Assembly: GCF_001544535.1 (NCBI RefSeq)
Contig: NZ_FCON02000011.1
Location: 56,652 to 120,651 of the forward strand
DNA from: Caballeronia choica
GTDB lineage: Bacteria; Pseudomonadota; Gammaproteobacteria; Burkholderiales; Burkholderiaceae
Reading direction: 5' to 3'
DNA length: 64,000 nucleotides
Part shown: positions 36,013-45,250 of the stretch, piece after piece
Layout of the letters: each line of letters starts with the position of its first letter
How positions within the stretch are numbered: position 1 is the stretch's first letter
Notes under the pieces: model-generated
Databases searched by the model: none
Seen by the model: the letters and a program-made list of their open reading frames with translations, nothing else
Told to the model about the DNA's origin: nothing
Translations under genes and position numbers: made by a program

Positions 36013-36747
36013 ATGTTGACCCTTCAGTCCGACCTGCACGGCAATCATTTGTTGGGCGCGCTTCCGGCGCACGAATGGCAAGCTATCGCACCTCATCTCG
36101 AACTCGTTCAGTTGCGCACCGAACAGTTGCTGTGCGATTCGGGACAACGCATTCACCACGTCTATTTTCCGACCACGGCCATCGTCTCGCTGCTGCACAC
36201 GATGGAGGACGGCGGTTCCGTCGAAGTGGCGGCCGTGGGTCGCGAAGGGATGACAGGCGTGCCCGTGCTGACCGGCGGCGAAACGATGCCCACTCGCGTG
36301 CAGGTTCAGTGCGCGGGCTTCGCTTACCGCATGAGCGCCGGCGCGTTGCGTGAACACTTCGGCCGCTCCGACTTCCTGCGTCGCGTGATGCTTCTGTATA
36401 TGCAAGCCCTGCTGACGCAAGTGGCGCAAACGGCCGCGTGCAATCGTCATCATTCGCTCTCCAAGCAGTTGTGCCGCTGGCTGCTGATCCAGACGGATCG
36501 CACGCCGTCGGACCAGTTGCGCGTGACGCAGCAGATGATCGCCGACATGCTGGGCGTGCGTCGCGAAGGCGTGACCGAAGCGGCGGGCAAACTGCATGAC
36601 GCGGGGCTGATCCATCATAGCCGCGGCTGCATCAAGGTGCTCGATCGTGCCGGACTCGAAGAGCGCGCGTGTGAATGCTACGGGATCGTCAAGCGCGAGT
36701 TCGACCGGATGCTGCCACGCACGCGCCAAGCCGAGGCGATTGCATAG
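36013..36747 (+). CDS. Crp/Fnr-family transcriptional regulator
   Basis: A 244-residue regulator with a cyclic-nucleotide-binding-like N-terminal beta-roll (LLCDSGQRIHHVYFPTTAIV, VAAVGREGMTGVPVLTGGE) and a C-terminal winged helix (LRVTQQMIADMLGVRREGVT, EAAGKLHDAGLIHHSRGCIK). FNR-type cysteines are not clustered at the N-terminus, and the CRP cAMP-binding pattern is not kept. The start is uncertain: 36013 follows an A-run without a Shine-Dalgarno, and an alternative in-frame ATG at 35941 has none either. Confidence 0.88.
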   Translation: MLTLQSDLHGNHLLGALPAHEWQAIAPHLELVQLRTEQLLCDSGQRIHHVYFPTTAIVSLLHTMEDGGSVEVAAVGREGMTGVPVLTGGETMPTRVQVQCAGFAYRMSAGALREHFGRSDFLRRVMLLYMQALLTQVAQTAACNRHHSLSKQLCRWLLIQTDRTPSDQLRVTQQMIADMLGVRREGVTEAAGKLHDAGLIHHSRGCIKVLDRAGLEERACECYGIVKREFDRMLPRTRQAEAIA

Positions 36748-36949
36748 TGGCCGGGGTGTCGGGCGCGGACGAACACCGGCCGCGCCTGCCGCTTGAGGCA
36801 GTAGTCGAGTCAGCTTGAGTGCAGTCGAATTTGGACATTCCCGGCCTAAAGACCCGCTATTTCCTGTGCATCGCCTACGCCGTCCTTGCTCGCGCGCCCT
36901 TGGTGAAGTAGATTTTTACTGGGCGCTGCATCAGACGGGAGGCATTGCC

Positions 36950-37372
36950 ATGGAACTGACCGTAGAACAAGTCGATGTATGGGCCGCTACCATCGACGAC
37001 CAGCCGGGCGGGCTGGCGCAAGTATTAAACGCTTTGCGGGATGCGGGCGCGGACTTGCAGTTCGTCGTCGCGCGCCGCACGCCGGAAGCCGCGGGCAAGG
37101 GCGTCGTCTTTGTCGCGCCGCTGCAGGGGGAAGGGGAGATCCGCGCCGCCACCCAGGTGGGTTTCAGCGTCACCCCGAGCCTTCACTCCGTCCGCGTGAT
37201 GGGCCTCGACCAGTTGGGGATCGTCGCGCAACTGGCCCAGATGCTGGCCGATGGCGGCATCAACCTTCGCGGCGTTTCCGCCGCTGTGCTCGGCACACAG
37301 TTCATCGCCTATCTCGCGGTAGACTCGCTCGACGATGCCGAGAAGGCGATAGACATTCTGCAGCGAGCCTGA
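36950..37372 (+). CDS. Tandem ACT-like domain protein
   Basis: A 140-residue protein of two ACT-like halves: WAATIDDQPGGLAQVLNALR...VVARRTPEAAGKGV and VMGLDQLGIVAQLAQMLADG...LAVDSLDDAEKAI. The D-x-PG-L turn is the ligand-contact pattern of ACT domains. It is free-standing, with no catalytic domain, so a role in sensing small amino acids is likely. GGGAGG lies upstream of the ATG. The nearest neighbour is the Crp-like regulator; no operon partner is obvious. Confidence 0.8.
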   Translation: MELTVEQVDVWAATIDDQPGGLAQVLNALRDAGADLQFVVARRTPEAAGKGVVFVAPLQGEGEIRAATQVGFSVTPSLHSVRVMGLDQLGIVAQLAQMLADGGINLRGVSAAVLGTQFIAYLAVDSLDDAEKAIDILQRA

Positions 37373-37511
37373 ACGGCCCGCGCCGGACCGCAAGCCGGTT
37401 TTCTCCCGGGCGGGCGACTTGCTGGACAGTCATCGGCGAGGTTCGCTGGCGTCGGACGAAAGACGCCTGCTTCTGGCTCGACACGATCGATCACGAGCTT
37501 CAGGAGGGAAT

Positions 37512-37718
37512 ATGAACGCCGTATGCCCGTTGCATGGGCCGACGAAGATCATCGGCACGAATGCGTACGGGTTTCCGATCTATGCGTGCTGCTGCAACGA
37601 CGTGACCTATGAGACGCCGCCGGATGCCTGTACGAGGGCGCCGACGGAGCGCGGACGCGATCCGCAACCGGAAGAGCCGAAGTCGGGCGGCCGTGGTCCT
37701 AAGAACGCGCGCGAGTGA
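37512..37718 (+). CDS. Small Cys-rich protein of unknown function
   Basis: A 68-residue protein with AGGAGGG five bases before the ATG, so it is very likely translated. The sequence has CPLHG near the start and an ACCCN triplet of cysteines, which could form a metal site with the histidine; the C-terminal third is charged and disordered-looking (PQPEEPKSGGRG). No family recognised. It ends 28 bp from the convergent sigma-54 activator gene. Confidence 0.65.
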   Translation: MNAVCPLHGPTKIIGTNAYGFPIYACCCNDVTYETPPDACTRAPTERGRDPQPEEPKSGGRGPKNARE

Positions 37719-37746
37719 CCAGCCGCTTCAAACGCTTAAAGCCGCT

Positions 37747-39108
37747 TCAACTGCCGACGCCTTCGCTTTGCGCATCGCGCGCCGGAATCTTCAACAGGCG
37801 CAGCTTGTGATAGAGCGTTTTCTTCGGCATCCCGAGTTCCGCGCTCGCTTCCGCCACATTCCCGTTGTGCCGCCGCAGCATGTCCTCGATCAGCATGCAT
37901 TCGAAATTCGCAAGCTGCTGCGCGAGCGTGCCGCTCTTGCTTCCTTGTCCAGCGGCCGGCAACAGGCTGTCGCCCGCCAGCCCGAGCACGAAGCGATCCG
38001 CGACGTTCTGCAATTCGCGCACATTGCCCGGCCACTGATGCGTCATCAACTCGGAGACCTGCGCCGCCGACACGATCGGCGCCGACTGTCCGAAACGAAG
38101 CGCGGCGGCGAGCACGAAGTGCTCGAACAATAGCGGCACGTCTTCCCGGCGTTCGCGCAAAGGCGGCAATTCGATCTCCGCGACATTCAGCCGATAGAGC
38201 AGGTCCGCGCGGAACCGCCCGTCGGTAGAAAGCTCGGCGAGATCCGCCTTCGACGCGGCCACGATCCTGCAATCGACCGGGATCGCTTCGTTCGTGCCCA
38301 GCCGCTCCACCTGACGTTCCTGCAGGACACGCAGCATCTTGATCTGCAACGCGATCGGCATGGTTTCGATCTCGTCGAGAAACAGCGTGCCGCCATTCGC
38401 CCATTCGATCTTGCCGGTGCGGCTCTTGATCGCACCGGTGAACGCGCCGGCCTCGTGGCCGAACAGTTCGCTCTCGAAAAGCTGCTCGGGCAGGCCGCCA
38501 CAGTTGAGCGCGACGAAATGATGATCGCGCCGCTTGCCGAAGTCGTGCAGTCCGCGCGCGATCAGCTCCTTGCCCGTGCCGGTTTCGCCGGTGATCAGCA
38601 CGGACACGGACGTATCGGCAAGGCGCAGGATCTTGCGGCGAACCTCGACGATCGCCGGCGACTTGCCGAGCACCAGCCCCTCGATCCCCCGCCAGTTGTG
38701 CAGCGCCGCGCGCAAGCCCTCGACTTCGAGCGTGAGACGCCGCTTCTCGACCGCGCGTGCAACGCGGCTCGCGATGTGATCCGATGAAAAAGGCTTTTCG
38801 ATGAAGTCGTACGCACCGGTTCGCATCGCGCCGACTGCCGTCGCGATGTCCGCGTGGCCGCTGATCAGCACCACGGGAATCTGCGCATCGATCGCGAGCA
38901 CGCGTTCGAGCAATTGCAGGCCGTCGATGCCCGGCATCCGCACATCCGACACGAAGACGACCGGCGCACCCGGCGCGGCCTCCGCGAGCGCGACGGCCGC
39001 CGATCCGTAGGCGCGCACCGGGAACCCCGCCAGCGCGACCGCCTGTTCGACGCCGAGGCGGACGTTCTCGTCGTCCTCGACCACGACGACGCTGATCTCA
39101 TCACTCAT
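37747..39108 (-). CDS. Sigma-54-dependent response regulator (DctD/NtrC type)
   Basis: A 453-residue activator. The receiver domain (1-120) has phospho-acceptor Asp55 in FVSDVRMPG. The AAA+ domain has Walker A GETGTGKE (174-181), the sigma-54 contact GAFTGA (221-226) and Walker B TLFLDE (241-246). A Fis-type helix-turn-helix closes it (LRRHNGNVAEASAELGMPKK). Its start overlaps the kinase stop by 8 bases. A -24/-12 promoter lies before the citrate-lyase-like genes at the head of the same strand, so it probably activates its own operon. Confidence 0.95.
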   Translation of the reverse strand: MSDEISVVVVEDDENVRLGVEQAVALAGFPVRAYGSAAVALAEAAPGAPVVFVSDVRMPGIDGLQLLERVLAIDAQIPVVLISGHADIATAVGAMRTGAYDFIEKPFSSDHIASRVARAVEKRRLTLEVEGLRAALHNWRGIEGLVLGKSPAIVEVRRKILRLADTSVSVLITGETGTGKELIARGLHDFGKRRDHHFVALNCGGLPEQLFESELFGHEAGAFTGAIKSRTGKIEWANGGTLFLDEIETMPIALQIKMLRVLQERQVERLGTNEAIPVDCRIVAASKADLAELSTDGRFRADLLYRLNVAEIELPPLRERREDVPLLFEHFVLAAALRFGQSAPIVSAAQVSELMTHQWPGNVRELQNVADRFVLGLAGDSLLPAAGQGSKSGTLAQQLANFECMLIEDMLRRHNGNVAEASAELGMPKKTLYHKLRLLKIPARDAQSEGVGS

Positions 39109-41047
39109 TCGCTTCCCCCTGCGGCGCTGCCGCCGCGAATTCGATGCTGAATTGTGCGCCGCCCTCGGGCGGGTTGACGGCCGAGATCCGCGCGCCGAAC
39201 CCGTTGACCAGACGGGAGGAGATCGCCAGTCCGAGGCCGAGTCCGTGTCCGCGCGGCTTGGTCGTGACGAACGGTTCGAACAGATGCGCGAGGACCTCCG
39301 GCGCAATGCCGGCGCCACTGTCGGCGACCGTGAACAGCACGCGGCCGTGCGGGTCCGGCGCGCGGGCTTCGATGGCGATGATGCGCTTCTCCTGCTCGGC
39401 GACGGCATCCAGCGCATTGCCGAGCAAGTTGACGATCACCTGCTGCAACTGGCTCGGCTCGGCGCATATCGTCGTGCCCGCCGGGATGCGCACGTCGAGT
39501 TGCACGTGTTCGTCGCGAATGCGGGCTTCGTAGATCAGCACCGCATGCGTGACCGCCTCGCCCAGCGACACCGCCACCCGCTCGAAATCCGGCTTGCGCG
39601 CGAAGGTCTTCAGCTCGGCGGTGAGCACCGCCATGCTGTCGACGAGGCGCGAAATCCGTTCGAGGTTGCCGATCGCGGGCGCCGGCTGGTTGCGCTCGAA
39701 AAACGTGCGGGCATTGTCGCAGAGCGTCTTGATCGCGACCAGCGGCTGGTTCAGCTCGTGCGTCAACCCCGCCGCCATTTGCCCCAGCACCGCCAGCTTC
39801 CCGGCGTGCACGACTTCCTGCTGCGAATCGCGCAGCAACTGCTCGGCGCGCGTGCGCTCGACGATCTCCTGCTGCATTCGTTCATTGGCCTCCCGCAAAG
39901 CGGCCGTGCGCCGCGCAACGGTCACTTCCAGCCGCTCATTGGCGCTGCGCAACGCGTCCTGTCCTTTCAGCTTCTCGGCGATGGCGCGGCGGCGCTGGAT
40001 CGCATACAGGCCATACAGCCCGGCGATCAGGAAAGCGCCCGTGACGAACGCCAGCGCGATCTGCTGCTGATGCCGGGCGCCTGCGACGTCGAGCAGGACC
40101 ATGATCGAATCGCCCGCCTGCGGGGCTGCGCGCGACATCGCCAGATAGCGCCGCTCGCGGCCGGGATGAACCCAGTCGGGAAAGCGCGCAAACCATGCCG
40201 ATGTGCCCCAGTCGGAGAGGCGCCGGTACGGCAGCAACTCCACGCTGCGGCCCGCATACTGGCGCGATGCCTGGATCTGGCTCTGCTGCTCAGGCGCAAT
40301 CGGCCGCACCGCCATGAACTTCCACGCCGGGACGGTGGAAATCACGATCACGCCGTTGCCGTCGATCACCATGGCCGCCTCGCCCGGCGTGCGCCACGCG
40401 GATTCGAGCGCATCGACGCTCACCTTGACCGCCGTCGCGCCGATCGCGACGCCCCCCTCGCGCACCGCGCTCGCGAAATAGAGGCCGGGCATGCCGGTGT
40501 TCGTGCCGATGCCGAAGAAGCGCCCCGAGCCATGCGAAAGGGCGTCCTGGAAATACGGCCGATACGACACGTTGGTGCCGACAAAGCTGTCCGGCCGGTT
40601 CCAGTTGCTGGCGGCGATCACCGATCCGTGCAGGTCGATCACGTCGACCGCGACACTGGCTGCCTCGCGATTCACCGCGTCGAGGTAGTCGTTCACTGTT
40701 TGCAGAAGTCCCGGCGGCGGATCGGGCACGTCGCTCAGCAACGCGCGCACGCTTTCCTGCCGCGCGACGATCAGGGGCATCGTCTCGTAGCGGCCGAGTT
40801 CGCTCCTGAGGCTCGCGGCGTAAAGGTCGAGCCGATGCGAGCCGAGTTCCGCGAGCGCATCGATCGAACGGTCCCATGCCAGTTCGACCGCGGCCGCCGC
40901 CACGCCGAAATACAGCGCGGCTGCGGCCGCCCAGCCCCATAACGGAATCCCGCGGAACCTCATGCGCACGGCGTGCTCCCGCTTGAGGAATAAGCGCTGG
41001 CGCGCCTCGCGGGCCGTCGGCAGCGTCGCATCATCCGATGTGCGCAA
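39101..41047 (-). CDS. DctB-like membrane sensor histidine kinase
   Basis: A 648-residue kinase. A first helix (IPLWGWAAAAALYFGVAAAA), a ~270-residue periplasmic region of Cache/DctB type (VDVIDLHGSVIAASNW, SYRPYFQDAL, RFFGIGTNTGMPGLYFA), and a second helix near 330-350 precede a coiled region. The HisKA site is LGQMAAGLTHELNQPL with His430, then N and G boxes NLLGNALDAV and GHGLGLGLAI. SYRPYFxxAL is typical of C4-dicarboxylate/organic-acid sensors. The start at 41047 overlaps the transporter stop; an alternative is 40963 (MRFRGIPLW). Confidence 0.94.
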   Translation of the reverse strand: MRTSDDATLPTAREARQRLFLKREHAVRMRFRGIPLWGWAAAAALYFGVAAAAVELAWDRSIDALAELGSHRLDLYAASLRSELGRYETMPLIVARQESVRALLSDVPDPPPGLLQTVNDYLDAVNREAASVAVDVIDLHGSVIAASNWNRPDSFVGTNVSYRPYFQDALSHGSGRFFGIGTNTGMPGLYFASAVREGGVAIGATAVKVSVDALESAWRTPGEAAMVIDGNGVIVISTVPAWKFMAVRPIAPEQQSQIQASRQYAGRSVELLPYRRLSDWGTSAWFARFPDWVHPGRERRYLAMSRAAPQAGDSIMVLLDVAGARHQQQIALAFVTGAFLIAGLYGLYAIQRRRAIAEKLKGQDALRSANERLEVTVARRTAALREANERMQQEIVERTRAEQLLRDSQQEVVHAGKLAVLGQMAAGLTHELNQPLVAIKTLCDNARTFFERNQPAPAIGNLERISRLVDSMAVLTAELKTFARKPDFERVAVSLGEAVTHAVLIYEARIRDEHVQLDVRIPAGTTICAEPSQLQQVIVNLLGNALDAVAEQEKRIIAIEARAPDPHGRVLFTVADSGAGIAPEVLAHLFEPFVTTKPRGHGLGLGLAISSRLVNGFGARISAVNPPEGGAQFSIEFAAAAPQGEANE

Positions 41048-42398
41048 GCACGATCAGCGTCACCGTGACGACGATCGCGCCGCCGATGCGCGTGGCGATC
41101 TGCGCGAACGGCATCAGTTGCATGCGATTGGCCGCCGTCAGGATCGCGACGTCGCCGGTGCCGCCTTGCCCGCTATGGCAGGCGTTCACGATCGCGGTGT
41201 CGATCGGGTACATCTTCATCAGGCGGCCGACCACGAAGCCGGTCCCCATCAGCGTGACCACGGTTGCCACGATCGTCACGATGTTGACCAGCGTGAACGC
41301 GGCCATCAGCTTGTCCCAGGGCGTCATCGCCACGCCGATCGCGAACAGCAGCGGATAGGTCACGGCCGTCGAGAAGAACTTGTAGACGACGAACGCGCCT
41401 TCCTGCAACGGCGGCGACACCGCGCGCGCGAGCTTGACCAGCACCGCGAGAAACAGCATCGCGACCGGCGCGGGCAGGCCGAACAGGTTGCGGCACATCA
41501 GCCCGAGCAGGTACAGCGTGATCGCGGTGATGCCCGCCGCCGCGATGTGGGAGACGTCGACGTGTCCGCGAATCTCCTCCTGCACCGGGTCCATTTCGTC
41601 CTCTTCGCCGGGTTGCAGCCGTCCTTGGCCCGTCAGATGCGGATAGCGCCTGCCGAGCATGTCGAGCACGCCCGCGAGAAGGATCGCGGTGAGGCTGCCG
41701 AGCATGACCGGCGGCAGCACCTGGGCGAACAGCTCGCCCTGCGGCAGATGCAGGATTTCCGAATAGCCGACCGACAACGGAATCGCCCCTTCGCCGATGC
41801 CGCCCGCCATGATCGGCACCACGACATAGAGGAACGTATGGCGCGCGCCGAGCCCGAGCGCCGTGCCGACCAGCGTCCCGACGATGCCGGCCGCGACCGT
41901 GCCCGCCGCGAGCGGAACGAAGATCTTGATGAAGCCCTGGATCAGCACGCGGCGGTCCATGCTCAGGATGCTGCCCACGATGATCGACGCGATGAACAGG
42001 TAGAGGAAGTTGGTCGATTTCGTGAAGTCGACCGTGAGCGAGAGGATCGGTTTGGGCAGCAGGTGATAGTAGGCCAGCGCGGAAGGAATGAAGGTCGCGA
42101 GGATCGCGGCCGCGCCGATGTTGCGCAGGACCGGCAGGCGCTTGCCGATTTCCGCGCAGGTGAAGCCGAAGAAGGCCAGCACGGCGATGGCCATCGAGAT
42201 TTCGCCGGGCACCTTGCCGGTGACCGCGAAACCCGCGATCAGCGCGAGCAGGATCACGTAGACCGGCAACGGAATGATGCCGATGCGGAATTCCATCAGC
42301 TTCCACCAGCCTTCGGGCCAGAAGCGCGGCTTGATGAGCGGTGGCTGAACCGGCGCGGGCGCAGGCGCGCCCGGCGATGCTTGTGAAGTGGTATGCAC
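41031..42398 (-). CDS. CitS-family 2-hydroxycarboxylate transporter
   Basis: A 455-residue secondary transporter of the 2HCT (citrate/malate, CitS/MaeN) family with about eleven helices and the paired re-entrant-loop signatures GGIGEGAIPLSVGYSE and CHSGQGGTGDVAILTA. The family imports citrate or malate with Na+ or H+. The GTG start at 42398 is chosen because GAGGAGA precedes it and the first residues (VHTTSQASPG) lead into PFxxxGWWKLMEFRIG-type sequence; longer frames have no such site. Its position right after citrate-lyase-like genes makes citrate the likely solute. Confidence 0.92.
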   Translation of the reverse strand: MHTTSQASPGAPAPAPVQPPLIKPRFWPEGWWKLMEFRIGIIPLPVYVILLALIAGFAVTGKVPGEISMAIAVLAFFGFTCAEIGKRLPVLRNIGAAAILATFIPSALAYYHLLPKPILSLTVDFTKSTNFLYLFIASIIVGSILSMDRRVLIQGFIKIFVPLAAGTVAAGIVGTLVGTALGLGARHTFLYVVVPIMAGGIGEGAIPLSVGYSEILHLPQGELFAQVLPPVMLGSLTAILLAGVLDMLGRRYPHLTGQGRLQPGEEDEMDPVQEEIRGHVDVSHIAAAGITAITLYLLGLMCRNLFGLPAPVAMLFLAVLVKLARAVSPPLQEGAFVVYKFFSTAVTYPLLFAIGVAMTPWDKLMAAFTLVNIVTIVATVVTLMGTGFVVGRLMKMYPIDTAIVNACHSGQGGTGDVAILTAANRMQLMPFAQIATRIGGAIVVTVTLIVLAHIG

Positions 42399-42503
42399 GA
42401 AGTGTCTCCTCGTGGTTGAAGGCCGGTGACGCAGTGCAGCAATGCGTTTCAGTGCGCCCCGGCCCTTGATCTGTTCAGTGGATGTTGCGCGTATCGTCAA
42501 GGC

Positions 42504-45209
42504 TCATGCGACAAATCGTACATCCGCCTGCGGCGTGCGCGTGTCGAGATTGCGGCCGCGATTCAGGTGGTCGTCGATCTCCGCTGCGCAGCCGATCATC
42601 CGGCCGTACAGGAACACCGTGAAGGCCGCCGTTTCAAGCGCCTGCGTCGGGAAACCGCCCGCCTGATGGCGCGTCCACAGCATTTTCAGCAGCACCGAGG
42701 CGATCACCGCGTCGACATTCACCGCGAACACGTTGCGCGTCACGTTCTCGTCGTACAGCGCCTGCACCAGCGCGCGGTAATAGTCGTGAAAGACGTTGTA
42801 CTCGCCGCGCGCCTCGAACCGCTCGCGCACGAACGCCTCGCGAGGATCGACGTTGACCGGCTTGCCCTTGAACACCGGATGGTTGATGCAGGGCAGGGCC
42901 GTCGCCTGCTGCGCGCCGAGTTCCTTGCGCTGGGTCCGTTCCTCGCCATAGACACGCGCGAAGCCGGCCGCCATCGCCTTCAGGTCGAGACCATGCGACG
43001 GGTCGCCGGGATCGTTCATGGCGACGCCCTTGAAACGTTCGAGCAGGAACGCCACGCCCTCGAAGCCGTTGCCGCCGTGCGCATAGCCCGCGTGCGTGAG
43101 AAAGCCGACCATCGCCTTGTTCAGTTGCACGCGTTCCGGCGTCTCGGGGCCATCCGCCGATACCGCGCCCTTCGCGCCCTGCGCGGAAATCGCGCCGGGT
43201 CCGTTCGTGAGCAGCAGGCCCACGAGTGTCTGGAATCCGAACAGCTCGGTTTCATCGGGCTTGTCTCCGATCAGGGCGGCACAGGCGATCTCGGTCAGCA
43301 AATGGCGTCCGAGCACCGCGTCCATCTCGATGTCGCAGAAACGCGCGGGTTCGTGCCGGCGCGCGTCGACCGACGCGCCGATCAGGGTGCCCATGAGGCG
43401 CATCCACCACGGCAGGTTTTCGACCGTCACGCGCGACACGCGCTTGCGCATCAGCGGCCCCCACGCGAGCGTGGTGGTGATCGCGCCGAGCACCGCGTCG
43501 GCGCTCGGGTGAGCGTCGAGGCTCTGCAGGTAGCGGATGAACACCGATTTCGCTTCGCGCTTCGCGAGTCCCGCGAGCATCGCCTGGGCCTTTGCGTCAG
43601 GCTCCGGGCTCGTGAGACAAGCGCGCGTCGCGGCATCGGCGTTCAGTTGCGTCACGTCGAAGTCCTCGTCGAGCGCGTCGCGCAAGCCTGCCGCCGTGCC
43701 CAGTTCGACGAACGCACGCGCGGCGCGGCGCGCGCCGTCCGCACGGCGCGGGCCGACGATGCTCGCCGCCGCCGCGAGCACGCTGTTCGGCGCGTTGCCG
43801 GCCTCGCGTGCGGCCTGCGCCGCGATCAGCGTCGCGTCGCCGTGCAGGTTGATCTCCGCGCCGACGGCGACGCTCACCAGCTTGGCATCGTTCACGCCGC
43901 CCGGTTCGTGCAGCAACGCGAGGCACAGGTTGCCTTCGAGCGAATATTGCGCGGCCTGCAACACCGGCACGCCGTGCAGGCTCGTGACCTGGGTGCCCGC
44001 GTCCATCTGCGAAGCGCCCGACGCGTCCTTCATGTTCTGGCGCGGCAGCACGATGCCGACCTGCTGGTTCAACGTGGCGATCTGGGCGTCATACGGCGAC
44101 AGCGCGGCGACGACGGGCAAGTCGAGTTCGTCCGGCAGCGTCAGCCCCTGCGACGAGCGGAACCACGGCTTGAGCGCGAGACTGCCTTCCGGTTCGAAGT
44201 CCGGCCGGGCGCCGTTCTCGCGCATCACCGCCGTGAGCGCCGCCGGAATGTGAGCGATGTTGGTCACGAGCGCACCCTTTGCGCTGCAGACCGGATCGTC
44301 CGGCGTGAATGGCCGGTCGACACCGAACTTCTGCATGAACCAGCGTTCCTTGGAGGCGGCGTCGTCGCTCCCGCCGGCGAGCGCCCCCGCATGGCCGACC
44401 GCCCGCGTCAGCTTCTGCTTCCAGCGCCCGACCACGCAGGCGACCACCGGCTTGCTGAAGTCCGCTTCGAGTTCGTAGTAGCCGCCAGGCTCCGAATACA
44501 GCACGGCCGCCTTGCTGCGCGCGTCGTTGGCGAGTGCGAATGCGAATTCCGGCGCGGCGAAATGGATGTACACGTCCTTGCCGCTCGACATGAGCGTGGT
44601 CGTGCCCCAGCCCGCCATGCGCAGATAGGTGGCGATGGTCGTCGTGAAGTTGCCCGAGTTGGAGAAGATCGCGATCGAGCCTTTCTTGAGCGCCTCGTCG
44701 GGGCTGTCGCCGCCGAGCGCGCCGCCGATGCGCACGCGGTTCCAGGCATCGGCGATGCCGAGGCTGTTGCCGCCGAAAATGTCGATGCCGTTTTGCTGCC
44801 CCATCGCGCGAATCTCGCGCGAGTCATGCACCGACAGCTTTTCGGTGACGATGAAGATCTTCTTGAGATCGGGATTGACGCGGATCAGTTCGGCAACGCC
44901 GTCGCGTGCAGCCGATGGCGGCAGGTAGATCACGCCGCAGTTGAAGCGGTGACCGTCCTGCAGTCCTTCCAGCACGTTGTTATAGACGGGGATATTGCCG
45001 AGCGCCGTCTCCAGCACCTGTCCGCGGCGTCCGGGCGACGTGCCGAACACGACGTTGCCGCCCGAATATGCATGCCCGACCGGCGTGACCTGCCGCGACT
45101 CGCCGCCGAGTATGTTCAGCACGCAGACGCGGTCGTCGCGGCTCGCCGCCTGCGCGAGCGAACTGATGCCGACGTAGTACTTGAAATCTCCTGCACCTTG
45201 CCTGTACAT
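42504..45209 (-). CDS. aclA: ATP-citrate lyase-like CoA-ligase/citryl-CoA lyase subunit
   Basis: A 901-residue protein. Residues 1-335 resemble succinyl-CoA synthetase alpha, with CoA-site GGNVVFGTSPG and the phospho-histidine loop RAVGHAGALAGGSDDAA (His273). Residues ~640-901 resemble the citrate-synthase-like lyase part of ATP-citrate lyase: CINHPVF (His777), NVDPR (788-790), FAVNVDAVIASVLLKML (Asp833) and YGRMIG. The central ~300 residues look like a ligase-CoA flavodoxin-type domain plus extra sequence, making it longer than the ~600 residues I recall for bacterial AclA. The start at 45209 has GGAGG upstream. Likely reaction with the next subunit: citrate + CoA + ATP to acetyl-CoA and oxaloacetate. 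Confidence 0.82.
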   Translation of the reverse strand: MYRQGAGDFKYYVGISSLAQAASRDDRVCVLNILGGESRQVTPVGHAYSGGNVVFGTSPGRRGQVLETALGNIPVYNNVLEGLQDGHRFNCGVIYLPPSAARDGVAELIRVNPDLKKIFIVTEKLSVHDSREIRAMGQQNGIDIFGGNSLGIADAWNRVRIGGALGGDSPDEALKKGSIAIFSNSGNFTTTIATYLRMAGWGTTTLMSSGKDVYIHFAAPEFAFALANDARSKAAVLYSEPGGYYELEADFSKPVVACVVGRWKQKLTRAVGHAGALAGGSDDAASKERWFMQKFGVDRPFTPDDPVCSAKGALVTNIAHIPAALTAVMRENGARPDFEPEGSLALKPWFRSSQGLTLPDELDLPVVAALSPYDAQIATLNQQVGIVLPRQNMKDASGASQMDAGTQVTSLHGVPVLQAAQYSLEGNLCLALLHEPGGVNDAKLVSVAVGAEINLHGDATLIAAQAAREAGNAPNSVLAAAASIVGPRRADGARRAARAFVELGTAAGLRDALDEDFDVTQLNADAATRACLTSPEPDAKAQAMLAGLAKREAKSVFIRYLQSLDAHPSADAVLGAITTTLAWGPLMRKRVSRVTVENLPWWMRLMGTLIGASVDARRHEPARFCDIEMDAVLGRHLLTEIACAALIGDKPDETELFGFQTLVGLLLTNGPGAISAQGAKGAVSADGPETPERVQLNKAMVGFLTHAGYAHGGNGFEGVAFLLERFKGVAMNDPGDPSHGLDLKAMAAGFARVYGEERTQRKELGAQQATALPCINHPVFKGKPVNVDPREAFVRERFEARGEYNVFHDYYRALVQALYDENVTRNVFAVNVDAVIASVLLKMLWTRHQAGGFPTQALETAAFTVFLYGRMIGCAAEIDDHLNRGRNLDTRTPQADVRFVA

Positions 45210-45250
45210 GGCTTTCCTCCAGATTGATCGTTTTTTTCGACGTAAGCGGC

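Noticed and set aside
42426-45227. A 933-codon open frame on the plus strand
   Set aside because: It lies opposite the citryl-CoA lyase-like gene. It is Arg/His/Ala-rich with no motifs, as expected for an antisense shadow in GC-rich DNA; the minus-strand product has clear domains and a ribosome-binding site.
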